A stretch of 64,000 bases of DNA from Sphingomonadales bacterium (lineage in GTDB: Bacteria; Pseudomonadota; Alphaproteobacteria; Sphingomonadales; Sphingomonadaceae), in the NCBI GenBank assembly GCA_016714795.1, contig JADKCA010000002.1:124001-188000 (forward strand), given 5' to 3'. Positions 1 through 8,697 of the stretch are shown in pieces. The notes under the pieces are model-generated. The model was given only the letters and a program-made list of their open reading frames with translations. It was not told the origin of the DNA and searched no databases. Within the stretch, counting starts at the first letter, position 1. The number at the start of each line of letters is the position of its first letter. The translations under genes and the position numbers were made by a program.

Positions 1-102
1 GATCTCACCATCGCGATCGGCACCGGGGTCGCGGTTGGCCTCATCCTGCGGCGCCTGCGTGTTGGCGCGGTCGACGAGGAATGGCATCAGCCGGATCGCT
101 GA
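1..102 (+). CDS. C-terminal end of an unidentified membrane protein (partial)
   Basis: An open frame runs in from the left edge and stops at TGA 100-102, giving a 33-residue tail. The first half is hydrophobic (TIAIGTGVAVGLIL) and is followed by a basic stretch (RRLR) and a short polar end, which looks like a last transmembrane helix with a cytoplasmic tail. It ends ten bases before the stop codon of the convergent thioesterase gene. The start and the family lie outside the window, and I do not recognise the protein. Confidence 0.5.
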   Translation, partial: DLTIAIGTGVAVGLILRRLRVGAVDEEWHQPDR

Positions 103-111
103 GCCGCGCGC

Positions 112-492
112 TCAGCCTTCTGGCGGGAGGGGCGTGGGGCGCAGATCCTCGCCCAGCGCAACAAAGGTGAACACGCCGGTTGTCACTTGCACTTCCTCGC
201 CGCGCGTCTGGCCACGCTCGGCCATCACGTCGAGCCGGACAGCAAGCGAGGTGCGCCCGCGCCGTTCCACGCTGGCATAAATGGAAATCAGGTCTCCCAT
301 CAGGATGGGGGCATGAAAGGTCATCGCTTCGACTGCGACGGTCGCGCAGCGCGTGCCCGACAGACGTGAGGCAAAGATGCCGCCCGCCCGGTCCATCATG
401 GACATCACCCAGCCGCCGAAAATATGGCCATTGGTGTTGATGTCCTGCGGTTCTGGCACCACGCGCAGGGTGGGGTCGCGCGGAAGGCTCAT
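112..492 (-). CDS. Acyl-CoA thioesterase, hotdog fold (YciA-like)
   Basis: The 126-residue product is a single hotdog domain, the usual length for small acyl-CoA thioesterases that hydrolyse acyl-CoA to free acid and CoA in the cytoplasm. The N-terminal part carries the family pattern DINTNGHIFGGWVMSMMDRAG, where the Asn/Asp-rich segment and the long helix form the active-site region. The start codon overlaps the stop of the upstream small membrane protein by four bases (ATGA), so the two are translationally coupled. The exact acyl chain preference cannot be read from sequence. Confidence 0.87.
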   Translation of the reverse strand: MSLPRDPTLRVVPEPQDINTNGHIFGGWVMSMMDRAGGIFASRLSGTRCATVAVEAMTFHAPILMGDLISIYASVERRGRTSLAVRLDVMAERGQTRGEEVQVTTGVFTFVALGEDLRPTPLPPEG

Positions 493-776
493 GCCTCGTC
501 CTTGTCAAAGTCGATCACGGCCTCATCATGTCCGCTGCCGGAGGACAGGAACACCAGCCCCATCAGCGCGGCCATCAACAGCAATGTGAACATCAGCCCG
601 ATGAAAATCATCACCAGAATGAGCTTCGGGATATAGGGCACCGTCAAATAGAGATAGGTGATGATCAGCAGGACGGCGATGGTTGAAAAGCCCACCATGC
701 CAAACATCAATCGCCGGTATCGCGCCCAGGCGAAGGCAGCATATTCGGGATCATCGAGTGCGGAAAAATGTTTCAT
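489..776 (-). CDS. Small two-helix inner-membrane protein, unknown function
   Basis: The 95-residue protein has a charged N-terminal stretch, two strongly hydrophobic segments (about residues 28-47 and 52-76) and an acidic tail ending DFDKDEA. No catalytic motif is visible. It is the first gene of a two-gene unit with the thioesterase (4-base ATGA overlap). It diverges from the CBS-domain gene at 845, so both promoters must lie within 777-844. I do not recognise the family. Confidence 0.7.
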   Translation of the reverse strand: MKHFSALDDPEYAAFAWARYRRLMFGMVGFSTIAVLLIITYLYLTVPYIPKLILVMIFIGLMFTLLLMAALMGLVFLSSGSGHDEAVIDFDKDEA

Positions 777-844
777 GATCCGCTTTTGACCTTTGCCCGC
801 CTTTGACGCAAGATGCGGACCGAAACAGAAGAGGAGGCCGATCC

Positions 845-1270
845 ATGTCCATCAAGGCAATTCTTCAGGGGCGTGATGGTGCAGTGCACGCGCTGGCCGC
901 TGATACGTCGGTGGCGGATGCCATCGCCTCGCTCGCGGCCAAGCGGATCGGCGCCATGCCGGTGCTTGCTGGTGGCAAGGTGGTAGGGATTTTCTCGGAA
1001 CGTGACGTGATCCACGGCCTCGCCGGAGAACGTGACGCTTTTCTATTGAAGCCGGTCTCTGACGTGATGATCAAGCCGGTCATCACCGTCACGCCCGACA
1101 CGCCGGTGCTGACCGCGCTGTCCATGATGACGCGGCGGCGCGTGCGGCATCTGCCGGTGCTGGATGGGGAGGCGATGGTGGGCTTTGTTTCCATCGGTGA
1201 TCTGGTGAAATTCCGGATTGACCGGATCGAGGCCGAAGCCGCCGCCATGCGGGACTATATCGCCAGCTGA
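845..1270 (+). CDS. CBS-domain pair protein
   Basis: The 141-residue product consists of two CBS motifs (about residues 8-62 and 74-130), forming one Bateman module. Such modules bind adenosyl nucleotides and act as energy or redox sensors. Typical CBS signatures are visible: IGAMPVLAGGKVVGIFSERD and HLPVLDGEAMVGFVSIGD. There is no fused effector domain. The ATG at 845 is preferred over the upstream in-frame start at 803 because GAGGAGG lies just before it. The stop TGA abuts the stop of the convergent flippase gene with no intervening base. Confidence 0.9.
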   Translation: MSIKAILQGRDGAVHALAADTSVADAIASLAAKRIGAMPVLAGGKVVGIFSERDVIHGLAGERDAFLLKPVSDVMIKPVITVTPDTPVLTALSMMTRRRVRHLPVLDGEAMVGFVSIGDLVKFRIDRIEAEAAAMRDYIAS

Positions 1271-2730
1271 TCAGGCCGGGCGCGGTTTGCCCAAGCGCGC
1301 CAGCAGCGGCGTGGCAATCGCCATGATCTCGCTCCATGACGGGTGTCGCAACAGCGCCAGTGCGCCCAGCCAGCAGAGCCCGCCTGCCGCACTCACCACG
1401 GCAAGCTGCCAGAAGGCCATCGCCTCCGGCCCCACCCAGAAGCGGTAGGCGAGCAGCATCGGGATGACGGCGGCCAGCGCGGCAGCGGCGCTGGAGGCAT
1501 AGATTTTGAACATCACCCGCCATTCGAACCCGATCAGCGTGTGCAGGAAGCGGGCATAGACCAGCACCCACGCCGCGCCATAGGCAATGCGCGATTGCGC
1601 GGCGGCCTCAACGCCATGCGCCGAGGCAAAGGCCAGAAAGGCCAGCGCCGCGCCCGTATCCAGCAGATTGAGCCGGATCAACGTACCGGTGCGGCCCAGC
1701 AGCATCGGAATATCCACATGCAGCGGCAGCATGACGAACAGGAATTCGCTGATGGCAATCCAGCTGAGCAGCGGGGCGACCTCGATCCATGTCTCGCCAT
1801 AGACGGCCCGGACGAGCGGTTCAGCCCCAAGCGCCAGGCCCGCCATCGTGGCCCAGATGAGCGCGGTATAGCTGGCGACGACGCGATAATAGGCCGGAGC
1901 GAGCGGCTCACCCGCATCGCGCAGCCGGGCGAACGCGGGGTAGAAGACGGCCCCGATCGCGCCGGAAACCAGCGTGACGATCTGCCCGGCCAGCGCGGTC
2001 GCGCGGCTGAACAGGCCGACTGCGTGGAGCGTGATCAGCTTGCCGACAATCAGGTCCGGTGTGCGCGTGCCAATGGCCCCGGAGACATAGAGCGCAGACG
2101 CGGCTGATCCGAAGCGGACGATGGGCATCGCCCCGGTCAGCCGCAGCGGGAAAGGCAAAGGCGCGGGCCGCATGATCTGCGCAATGACGGCGCGGGCAGC
2201 GGCCTGCCCGATCATCGCCCAGGCCAATGCCGCCGCAGACCAGCCCGCTGCCGCCAGCGAGAGTGCCAGTGCTGCATTGATCGCTGTCGATCCCGCATTG
2301 ACGAAGAAGAGCGCGCGGAAATCCATCGCCTTGGAAAGCAGTGCGGAGGGAATGACCGAAAGGGTACGAACAGATAGGAGGCGGCGACGATCAGCATCAG
2401 CGGCATCAGCCGCGCATCGTCATAAAAATGGGCAATGGGCGCGGCCAGCAGCGCGATGATGGCCGCAACACCCCAGGCAAAGAGCAGCGCAACAGACGCG
2501 CAGGTGCGCAGTTCATCCCGCCCCAGATCGGCTGTGCCCGAAATATAGCGGGTCAGCCCGAATTCCTGAAGCACCGCCAGCAATTGGGCGGCGGCGAGCG
2601 CAATCGAGAAGAGGCCGACTTCCGCCGGGGTGAGGAAGAAGCGCGAAATCAGGACGCTGACGGCAAACTGGATGATGAAGCTCAGATATTGAGCGCCCAT
2701 GGACCAGAGGGCCGCGATGCGGACGGACAT
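1271..2730 (-). pseudogene. Polysaccharide flippase (Wzx/lipopolysaccharide biosynthesis type) broken by a frameshift
   Basis: Two overlapping minus-strand frames together encode one multi-spanning flippase of the MATE-like polysaccharide transport superfamily. The first (2730 down to about 2360) starts MSVRIAALWSMGAQYLSF and the second continues from about 2360 to 1271. The join falls where the first frame reads YLFVPF and the second reads SVIPSALLSKAMDF, around a run of three A residues at 2359-2361. One extra base there would restore a 486-residue protein, the normal length. It follows the glycosyltransferase gene by six bases. It may be a real inactivation or a homopolymer sequencing error; no slippery motif supports programmed frameshifting. 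Confidence 0.85.
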
Positions 2731-2736
2731 GGGCGT

Positions 2737-3738
2737 TCAGCCCAGCATCAGCGCGGCGGCGAGCGAGGCCGCGCGCGCCGGTTCGCCCAGCCGCATCAGC
2801 CGCAAGACGGTGCGGGGCAGCCCGGTGATCCGGCTGCGTGTCTTCGCGCTGTCATGGACGTGATCGACGATGATGCCGAAGCCGTTGCCCTTGAGCGCCA
2901 CGGGCGAATAGAGCAGCGCTTCCGCCACCATGCCGCGTGCCTGTTCAGAATGGCCCGCCTGACCGAACAGCGCGTCCAGCCCTTCGAACGGCGGCAACTG
3001 GTCCAGATGCTCGGTGGGGTCGGGCCGCCCGGCCTGCCGCGCCTGCCAGGCGAGCCGGGAGACGGCAACGCCATATTGCTGTTCGACAACATGTTTGGTG
3101 CTCACTTGCCCCGGCGAATGGCGATAGCGCAGCAGCCGTTCGGGGATGGAACAGATTTTGGTGCGGCTGGCGAGCCGCAGCCACAGGTCATAATCCTCGC
3201 AATGGCGGAAAGCGGCGTGATAGCCACCCGCCTCCAGCGCCAGTTCGCGCCGCATCATGACGGAGGGGTGGCACAGGGGCGAGCGGTCGCCCACGACGCG
3301 CTGGAATTCCTCATTGGTGACGGGATGGTCAGAGCCGGTCATGTGGTATGGCGCGCCGTCCTCATCCATATCCTCGGTCCATGTGCCGAGCACGCCATGA
3401 TCGGGATGGGCCTTCATGAAGGCGATCTGCTGCGCAAACCGCTCGGGCTTGGAAATATCATCACCGTCCATGCGGGCGATCAGCGGCGCGCGCGATTCGG
3501 CGAGCAATTGGTTGAGGCTGACGATCAGCCCCTTGTTGGTGCGATGGATGGGACGGATGCGGCTATCCTGCGCGGCGAAGGCATCGATGATGGCAGCGGA
3601 CTGGTCGGTGGAGCCATCGTTGAGAATGAGAAACTCAAAGTCGCCATAGCTTTGTGCAAGGATGCTTTCGATGGCGGGCGCAAGGAAACGCTCGCAGTTA
3701 TACACGCTCATCGCGACGCTGATGGCTGGTGCCGACAT
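2737..3738 (-). CDS. Family 2 glycosyltransferase
   Basis: The 333-residue protein is a GT-A fold glycosyltransferase that transfers a sugar from a nucleotide sugar, probably in surface polysaccharide assembly. The N-terminal SVAMSVYNCERFLAPAIESIL is the classic GT2 opening. NDGSTD follows, then the metal-binding DxD-like RMDGDD near residue 90 and the catalytic CEDYDLW near residue 183. The C-terminal 100 residues are unassigned. It is first in a two-gene unit with the downstream flippase, consistent with export of a glycan it helps to build. The acceptor and sugar are unknown. Confidence 0.9.
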   Translation of the reverse strand: MSAPAISVAMSVYNCERFLAPAIESILAQSYGDFEFLILNDGSTDQSAAIIDAFAAQDSRIRPIHRTNKGLIVSLNQLLAESRAPLIARMDGDDISKPERFAQQIAFMKAHPDHGVLGTWTEDMDEDGAPYHMTGSDHPVTNEEFQRVVGDRSPLCHPSVMMRRELALEAGGYHAAFRHCEDYDLWLRLASRTKICSIPERLLRYRHSPGQVSTKHVVEQQYGVAVSRLAWQARQAGRPDPTEHLDQLPPFEGLDALFGQAGHSEQARGMVAEALLYSPVALKGNGFGIIVDHVHDSAKTRSRITGLPRTVLRLMRLGEPARAASLAAALMLG

Positions 3739-3981
3739 CCCAAACCCTTAAACCCGGTGACGCGTTGCGGGCACACCCCGCATACTCCCGTTCTTTCCAT
3801 GGCCTGATATGGTGAAGATCGGGTTACCGCGCGCGGTTTTCGGGCAGTTTGCGGGGTGTGATCGCCACGGGCAAATGCCCGGCAGCGGCGCACGTCCTTA
3901 AAACAGGGTTGCGGGAACGCCATATGCTCCCCCATGGTGGTGCACCGGGGCCAGCCCGGCTCGATTTCACTTGGGGATGAC

Positions 3982-6030
3982 ATGACCTACAGACTGGGTG
4001 TTGATGTGGGCGGCACATTTACCGACCTTCTTCTTTTTGATCAGGCGAGCGGCGGTTTCTGGCGGCACAAGACGCCGTCGACGCCGCATGACAGTTCGGT
4101 GGGGGTGCTCAACGGGGTGGCGGCGATCTGTGCCGAGGCTGGGATTGTTCCGGCGGATGTGGAGTTTTTCCTGCACGGCACCACGGTGGCGACCAATGCG
4201 ATGCTGGAAGGCAAGGGGGCGCGTGTGGGGCTGGTGACGACGGATGGCTATCGGCAGGTGATGCAGATTGCGCGTTCGTTCGTGCCGGGCGGGCTGGCGG
4301 GCTGGATCGTGTGGCCCAAGCCGCAGCCGCTGGCGGCGCTTGAGGATACGGTGGAGATCAAGGGCCGGATGGATGCGCAGGGGCGCGAGACAGCGCCATG
4401 CGACGATGCGGATATCCGCGCTGCACTGGAGACGCTGAAGAGTCAGGGCGTGGAAGCGCTGACGGTCGCGCTGGTGAACGGCTATCTGAATGGCAAGCAC
4501 GAATTGCGCGTGGCCGAACTGGCGGCGGAGATCATGCCGGGCGTGCCGGTGTCGCTGAGCCACATCGTGCTACCGGAGATGCAGGAATATGAGCGGACGC
4601 TGACGACGGTCGCCAATGCCTCGGTGCGCCCGGTGGTCAGCAAATATGTTCGCAACCTGCGCGAAAATCTGCGCGCATCGGGCATGGCGGGCTCGCTATC
4701 CTTGCTGCGTTCGGATGGCGGGCTGATGTCTTCGGAAAAGTCCGAAGAGCATCCGGTGTCGCTGCTCATGTCCGGCCCGGCGGGTGGCGTGACCGGTGCG
4801 CTGTGGGTAGGCAAGAATGCGGGGATCAGGAATATCCTGACGCTTGATGTCGGCGGCACTTCGACCGATGTGGCGCTCATCGAAAATCTGGAGCCGCGCC
4901 GCGTGCGGACGACCGAAGTGGGGCATTTGTCGGTGCGGGCCTCCTCGCTCGATGTGAAGACGGTGGGCGCGGGCGGCGGCTCGATTGCCTATGTGCCCGA
5001 ACTGACCGGCGCGCTGCGTGTCGGCCCGCAATCGGCGGGGGCGGTGCCGGGGCCGGTGGCCTATGGGAAAGGCGGCGAACTGCCGACGGTGACCGATGCC
5101 AATGTGGTGCTGGGCTATCTGCCGGAGAATCTGCTCGGCGGCAGCTTCAAGCTCGACCGGGAAGGCGCCAAGAAGGCGGTGCAGACGATTGCCGATGCAC
5201 TGGGCATCGATCTGATGGCGGCGGCGCGCGGGATCATCGACATTGTGAATGAGAACATGTTCGGGGCCTTGCGGATGATCTCGGTCCAGCAAGGCTATGA
5301 TCCGCGCCACTTCGCGCTGATGGGTTTTGGCGGAGCGGGTCCGCTCCATGTCAATGCGGTGGCGCGGCTGATGGGCAGCTGGCCCGCCATATCGCCGGTA
5401 TCCCCCGGCGTGCTGTGTGCGCTGGGCGATGCGACGACGCGGATGCGCACCGAAACCGCACGCTCCTATTCGCGCCGCATCAACGAGACGGATGAGGCAG
5501 ACGTGCTCGCCCAGCTGGAAGACATGGCCCGCCAGACCCGCGCCGAACTGACGGCGGAAGGCATTGCCGAGGCGGACATCACGTCTTTGTTCGAACTCGA
5601 TGTGCGCTATGAAGGTCAGGCGTTTGAAGTGCCGCTCTCGGTAGATCCGGCCACGCTGCGCGCCGAAGGGCTGGCGAGCGTGCAGGCGCGCTTTGACGAG
5701 GAACATGCCCGCCTCTTCACCTTCAACATGGACAGCGCGCATGAGCTGGTGAACCTGCGCGCGGTAGCCTTGGGGCCGTCGCTTGATCTGGAAGCGCCCA
5801 AGCTTCAGCAGGGCAATGGCGATCCGTCTGCTGCCAAAATCCGCGACCATGAACTCTGGTTCGATGGCGCGATGCGACCGGCCGTGATCTATGATCGCGC
5901 CAGGCTGCTCGCCGGAGATGTGATTCCCGGCCCCGCCATTGTTGTGGAGATGGACTCCACAACGCTTATCGAAGGCGATTGCGACGGCACGATCGATGCT
6001 GTTGGCAACCTCCTGATCAACCCGCGCTGA
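3982..6030 (+). CDS. Hydantoinase/oxoprolinase family ATPase subunit (HyuA-like)
   Basis: The 682-residue protein belongs to the HyuA family: N-methylhydantoinase A, the N-terminal half of 5-oxoprolinase, and the beta subunits of acetone carboxylase. It carries two actin-like ATPase phosphate loops, LGVDVGGTFTDLLLFD at the N terminus and LDVGGTSTDVALIE near residue 290, followed by GAGGGSIAYV. These enzymes phosphorylate a lactam or carbonyl oxygen with ATP. ATG 3982 is chosen because the conserved domain begins right there; the upstream start at 3934 adds unrelated residues. HyuB follows after 11 bases. Substrate assignment rests on the third gene of the operon. Confidence 0.9.
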   Translation: MTYRLGVDVGGTFTDLLLFDQASGGFWRHKTPSTPHDSSVGVLNGVAAICAEAGIVPADVEFFLHGTTVATNAMLEGKGARVGLVTTDGYRQVMQIARSFVPGGLAGWIVWPKPQPLAALEDTVEIKGRMDAQGRETAPCDDADIRAALETLKSQGVEALTVALVNGYLNGKHELRVAELAAEIMPGVPVSLSHIVLPEMQEYERTLTTVANASVRPVVSKYVRNLRENLRASGMAGSLSLLRSDGGLMSSEKSEEHPVSLLMSGPAGGVTGALWVGKNAGIRNILTLDVGGTSTDVALIENLEPRRVRTTEVGHLSVRASSLDVKTVGAGGGSIAYVPELTGALRVGPQSAGAVPGPVAYGKGGELPTVTDANVVLGYLPENLLGGSFKLDREGAKKAVQTIADALGIDLMAAARGIIDIVNENMFGALRMISVQQGYDPRHFALMGFGGAGPLHVNAVARLMGSWPAISPVSPGVLCALGDATTRMRTETARSYSRRINETDEADVLAQLEDMARQTRAELTAEGIAEADITSLFELDVRYEGQAFEVPLSVDPATLRAEGLASVQARFDEEHARLFTFNMDSAHELVNLRAVALGPSLDLEAPKLQQGNGDPSAAKIRDHELWFDGAMRPAVIYDRARLLAGDVIPGPAIVVEMDSTTLIEGDCDGTIDAVGNLLINPR

Positions 6031-6041
6031 GGAGCAGACCC

Positions 6042-7913
6042 ATGCCCGCACGGATCATCCAGACCAACGAAACCCCGTTCAAGACCGTTCCTGTGGATAC
6101 GGTGACGCTGGACATCATCGAAAACGCGCTGCGCAATGCCCGTATCGAAATGGACGCGACCTTGGTGCGCACCGCCATGTCGCCGGGCATCCGCGAACAG
6201 GGCGATGCCTTCCCGCTGATCGCCGACGCCAAGGGCAAGATGATCGTCGGCCAGTTCGGCAGCTATATCGGGCCGTTCCTCGAGAGCTTTGACGGGACGC
6301 TGGAAGATGGCGACATGATCTTCCTGTCCGATCCCTATTCGGTGGGCGGGGCGATCAGCCACAGCAATGACTGGCTGGTGCTGCTGCCGGTGTTCAAGGA
6401 TGGGCGGCTGGTCGCCTATACGTCGATGTTCGGCCATCAGAGCGACATTGGCGGCAAGGTGCCCGGATCGATGCCGATCGATGCCACCAACATCTTCCAG
6501 GAAGGCGTGCGCATCCCGCCGGTGAAGATCTGGAAGAAGGGCGAGTATAATGAAGAACTGGTCAAGCTGGTGCTGCATCAGGTCCGCACGCCGGACTGGT
6601 GCAAGGCCGACCTGAACGCGCTGATCGCGAGCTGCCGGGTGGCGGCGCGCCGCGTGATCGAGATGTGCGAACGCTTTGGCGACGATATGTTTGCGTCCGC
6701 GACCGACCAGCTGCTGGAGCGCAATTACCGGGCGATGAAACAGCTCATCGAAAGCTCGGTTCCCGAAACCCCGGTCAGCTTCCAGGATTATATCTGCGAT
6801 GATGGCATGGGCTATGGCCCGTACAAGATGAAGTGCACCATGTGGCGCGAGAAGGGCAAGGTCATTCTCGACTTTGACGGGACCGATCCGCAGTCCGAAG
6901 CGTCGATCAACTTCCTGTTGAACGAGAATATGATGAAGATGTTTTTCGGCATCTACATGATCATGGTGTTCGATCCGCAGATCCTGTTCAACGATGGCTA
7001 TTATGATCTGATCGAAGTGCGCATTCCCGAAGGATCGCTGCTGAAGCCGCGCTTCCCGGCTGCCTTGTCGGGCCGCACCCACGCGCTGGGGCGGTTGTTC
7101 GACATTCTGGGCGGGCTGCTGGGGCAGGGCACGCCCGAGTTCCTCAATGCCGCGGGCTTCTCCTCCTCGCCGCACCTTTTCTATGCGGGGACGGACCGGA
7201 ACGGGAAATATTTCCAGCTGTTCCAGATCGGCTTTGGCGGCATTCCGGGGCGGCCCCTGGGCGACGGGCCGGACGGCCACTCGCTGTGGCCGGGCTTCAC
7301 CAACGTGCCCAACGAGTTTATCGAGCGCTACTTTCCGCTCACCATCGAACGTTATGAGACCGTGCCCGATTCCGGCGGCGCGGGACTGCATCGCGGCGGC
7401 AACGGCATCGACATGGTCTATCGCTTCATGGAACCGGGCGTGATCGCCATCCATGATGACCGCTGGTTCGTGCCACCCTGGGGCGTGAATGGCGGCAAAC
7501 CGGGCGCACGGGCGCGCAAGCTGCTGGTGAAGGCCGATGGCACCGAAATCATCCTCCCCAACAAGTGCGAGGATTACAAGGTGGCCGCCGGTGACAAGCT
7601 GCACTTCGTCACCTGGGGTGGCGGCGGCTGGGGCGATCCGCTGGAGCGTGACCCCGCTCTGCTCGCCAAGGAACTGACGCAAGGCCTCGTCACCGCAGAA
7701 GGCGCGCGCCGTTATGGCGTCGTGCTGGTCGATGGCATCGTCGACACAGCCGCAACCGAAGCGCTGCGCACCCAGATGCGCACCGCACGCGGCACCATCC
7801 AGACGTTCGACTTCGGACCCGATATCGAAACACTGCGCGCCAACTGCCTCGCCGAAACCGGCCTCCCTGCCCCCATCCAACCCCAATGGCATTACGCCGT
7901 AGCGGCTGAGTGA
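6042..7913 (+). CDS. Hydantoinase B/oxoprolinase family subunit (HyuB-like)
   Basis: The 623-residue partner of HyuA is expected to use the phosphorylated intermediate made by the ATPase subunit. Typical HyuB features include the opening TLDIIENALRNARIEMDATLVRTAMSP, an SDPYSVGGAISHSNDW segment and a Gly-rich GWGDP near the C terminus. GGAG follows the HyuA stop codon and fixes ATG 6042. No small third subunit of the acetone carboxylase type is present. That favours a ring-opening hydantoinase or oxoprolinase over a carboxylase, although HyuAB homologues are functionally diverse. Confidence 0.9.
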   Translation: MPARIIQTNETPFKTVPVDTVTLDIIENALRNARIEMDATLVRTAMSPGIREQGDAFPLIADAKGKMIVGQFGSYIGPFLESFDGTLEDGDMIFLSDPYSVGGAISHSNDWLVLLPVFKDGRLVAYTSMFGHQSDIGGKVPGSMPIDATNIFQEGVRIPPVKIWKKGEYNEELVKLVLHQVRTPDWCKADLNALIASCRVAARRVIEMCERFGDDMFASATDQLLERNYRAMKQLIESSVPETPVSFQDYICDDGMGYGPYKMKCTMWREKGKVILDFDGTDPQSEASINFLLNENMMKMFFGIYMIMVFDPQILFNDGYYDLIEVRIPEGSLLKPRFPAALSGRTHALGRLFDILGGLLGQGTPEFLNAAGFSSSPHLFYAGTDRNGKYFQLFQIGFGGIPGRPLGDGPDGHSLWPGFTNVPNEFIERYFPLTIERYETVPDSGGAGLHRGGNGIDMVYRFMEPGVIAIHDDRWFVPPWGVNGGKPGARARKLLVKADGTEIILPNKCEDYKVAAGDKLHFVTWGGGGWGDPLERDPALLAKELTQGLVTAEGARRYGVVLVDGIVDTAATEALRTQMRTARGTIQTFDFGPDIETLRANCLAETGLPAPIQPQWHYAVAAE

Positions 7914-8560
7914 ACGGGGAGCGCGCCGCCTTGGACAGCGATGATCTGCTGGCGAATTACCAACGCGCCTATGGCACGCGCGTGGGCTTTGGCACTAAGC
8001 CAGCGCTGATCCTGATCGATTTTTGCCAGGCCTATTTCGAGCCGGGCAATGTTCTTCACGCGGACGTGGAGGACGCGCTTGCCTCTGCCCTGCGCGTGCG
8101 GGCTGCGGCGCGGGCGGCGGGGGTTCCGGTCATTCTCACCAACGTCGTCTATCACCCGCAAGCACTGGATGGCGGGCGCTTTTACGAGAAGGCGGCCCCG
8201 CTCAAAAACTTCCTGAAAGGCAGCCCGATGGGCGCATTCGCCACCGGGCTGGAGCCGTTCGAGGATGAACTGGTGGTTTCCAAACAATATCCCAGCGCCT
8301 TTTTCGGCACCTCTCTGGCCTCGACGCTTACCGCGATGGGGCGGGACAGCGTGATCCTGACGGGGCTGACGACAAGCGGCTGCGTCCGCGCCACATGCGT
8401 CGATGCCATGTCGCATGGGTTTCGCACGGCGGTGGTGGCGGAGGCCTGCGGGGATCGGCACGCCGCGCCGCATGAGGCCAATCTGTTCGACATGAACGCC
8501 AAATATGCCGACGTGGTGAGCGAGGCGGAGGTTGTGGCGTTCCTGAAAGGGCTGGGCTGA
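7910..8560 (+). CDS. Cysteine hydrolase, isochorismatase-like fold (N-carbamoylsarcosine amidase type)
   Basis: The 216-residue protein has the Asp-Lys-Cys triad of this superfamily: D37 in LILIDFCQAYF, K125 in VVSKQYPSAFFGT and C158 in TTSGCVRATCVDA. The last segment also forms the cis-peptide loop. N-carbamoylsarcosine amidase, nicotinamidase and isochorismatase share the fold. The GTG start at 7910 overlaps the HyuB stop (GTGA), so translation is coupled. Position directly behind HyuAB points to hydrolysis of an N-carbamoyl amino acid released by hydantoin opening. That role is an inference from context. Confidence 0.88.
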   Translation: MNGERAALDSDDLLANYQRAYGTRVGFGTKPALILIDFCQAYFEPGNVLHADVEDALASALRVRAAARAAGVPVILTNVVYHPQALDGGRFYEKAAPLKNFLKGSPMGAFATGLEPFEDELVVSKQYPSAFFGTSLASTLTAMGRDSVILTGLTTSGCVRATCVDAMSHGFRTAVVAEACGDRHAAPHEANLFDMNAKYADVVSEAEVVAFLKGLG

Positions 8561-8593
8561 GCGCTCTCGTTCATTGATGAATGCGTAGAATAG

Positions 8594-8644
8594 TGCATCC
8601 ATTCGTCCGCCAATAGGCCCTCTGCGCGCCCATCTGCATCCATT
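8594..8644. promoter_or_regulatory. Pair of 10-bp direct repeats upstream of the SDR gene
   Basis: TGCATCCATT occurs at 8594-8603 and again at 8635-8644, 41 bases apart or about four helical turns, in the 137-bp gap before the SDR at 8698. A short palindrome, TTCAT-TG-ATGAA, lies just upstream. The layout suggests a regulator binding site, but no regulator gene is adjacent. Confidence 0.35.
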
Positions 8645-8697
8645 TGCGAATCCTTTCTGCCGCGCTATGCAGTGGATTCAAAGGAGAGGAGCAGATC

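Noticed and set aside
2428..3807. 459-codon frame antisense to the glycosyltransferase
   Set aside because: The GT2 motifs are clear on the minus strand; long antisense frames are common in high-G+C DNA.
5889..7892. 667-codon frame antisense to the HyuB gene
   Set aside because: HyuB motifs and a ribosome site fix the plus strand; the antisense product shows no family features.
3982..7913. Acetone or acetophenone carboxylase
   Set aside because: HyuAB-like subunits are present but no small third subunit, and a carbamoyl-amidase-like gene is coupled to them instead.
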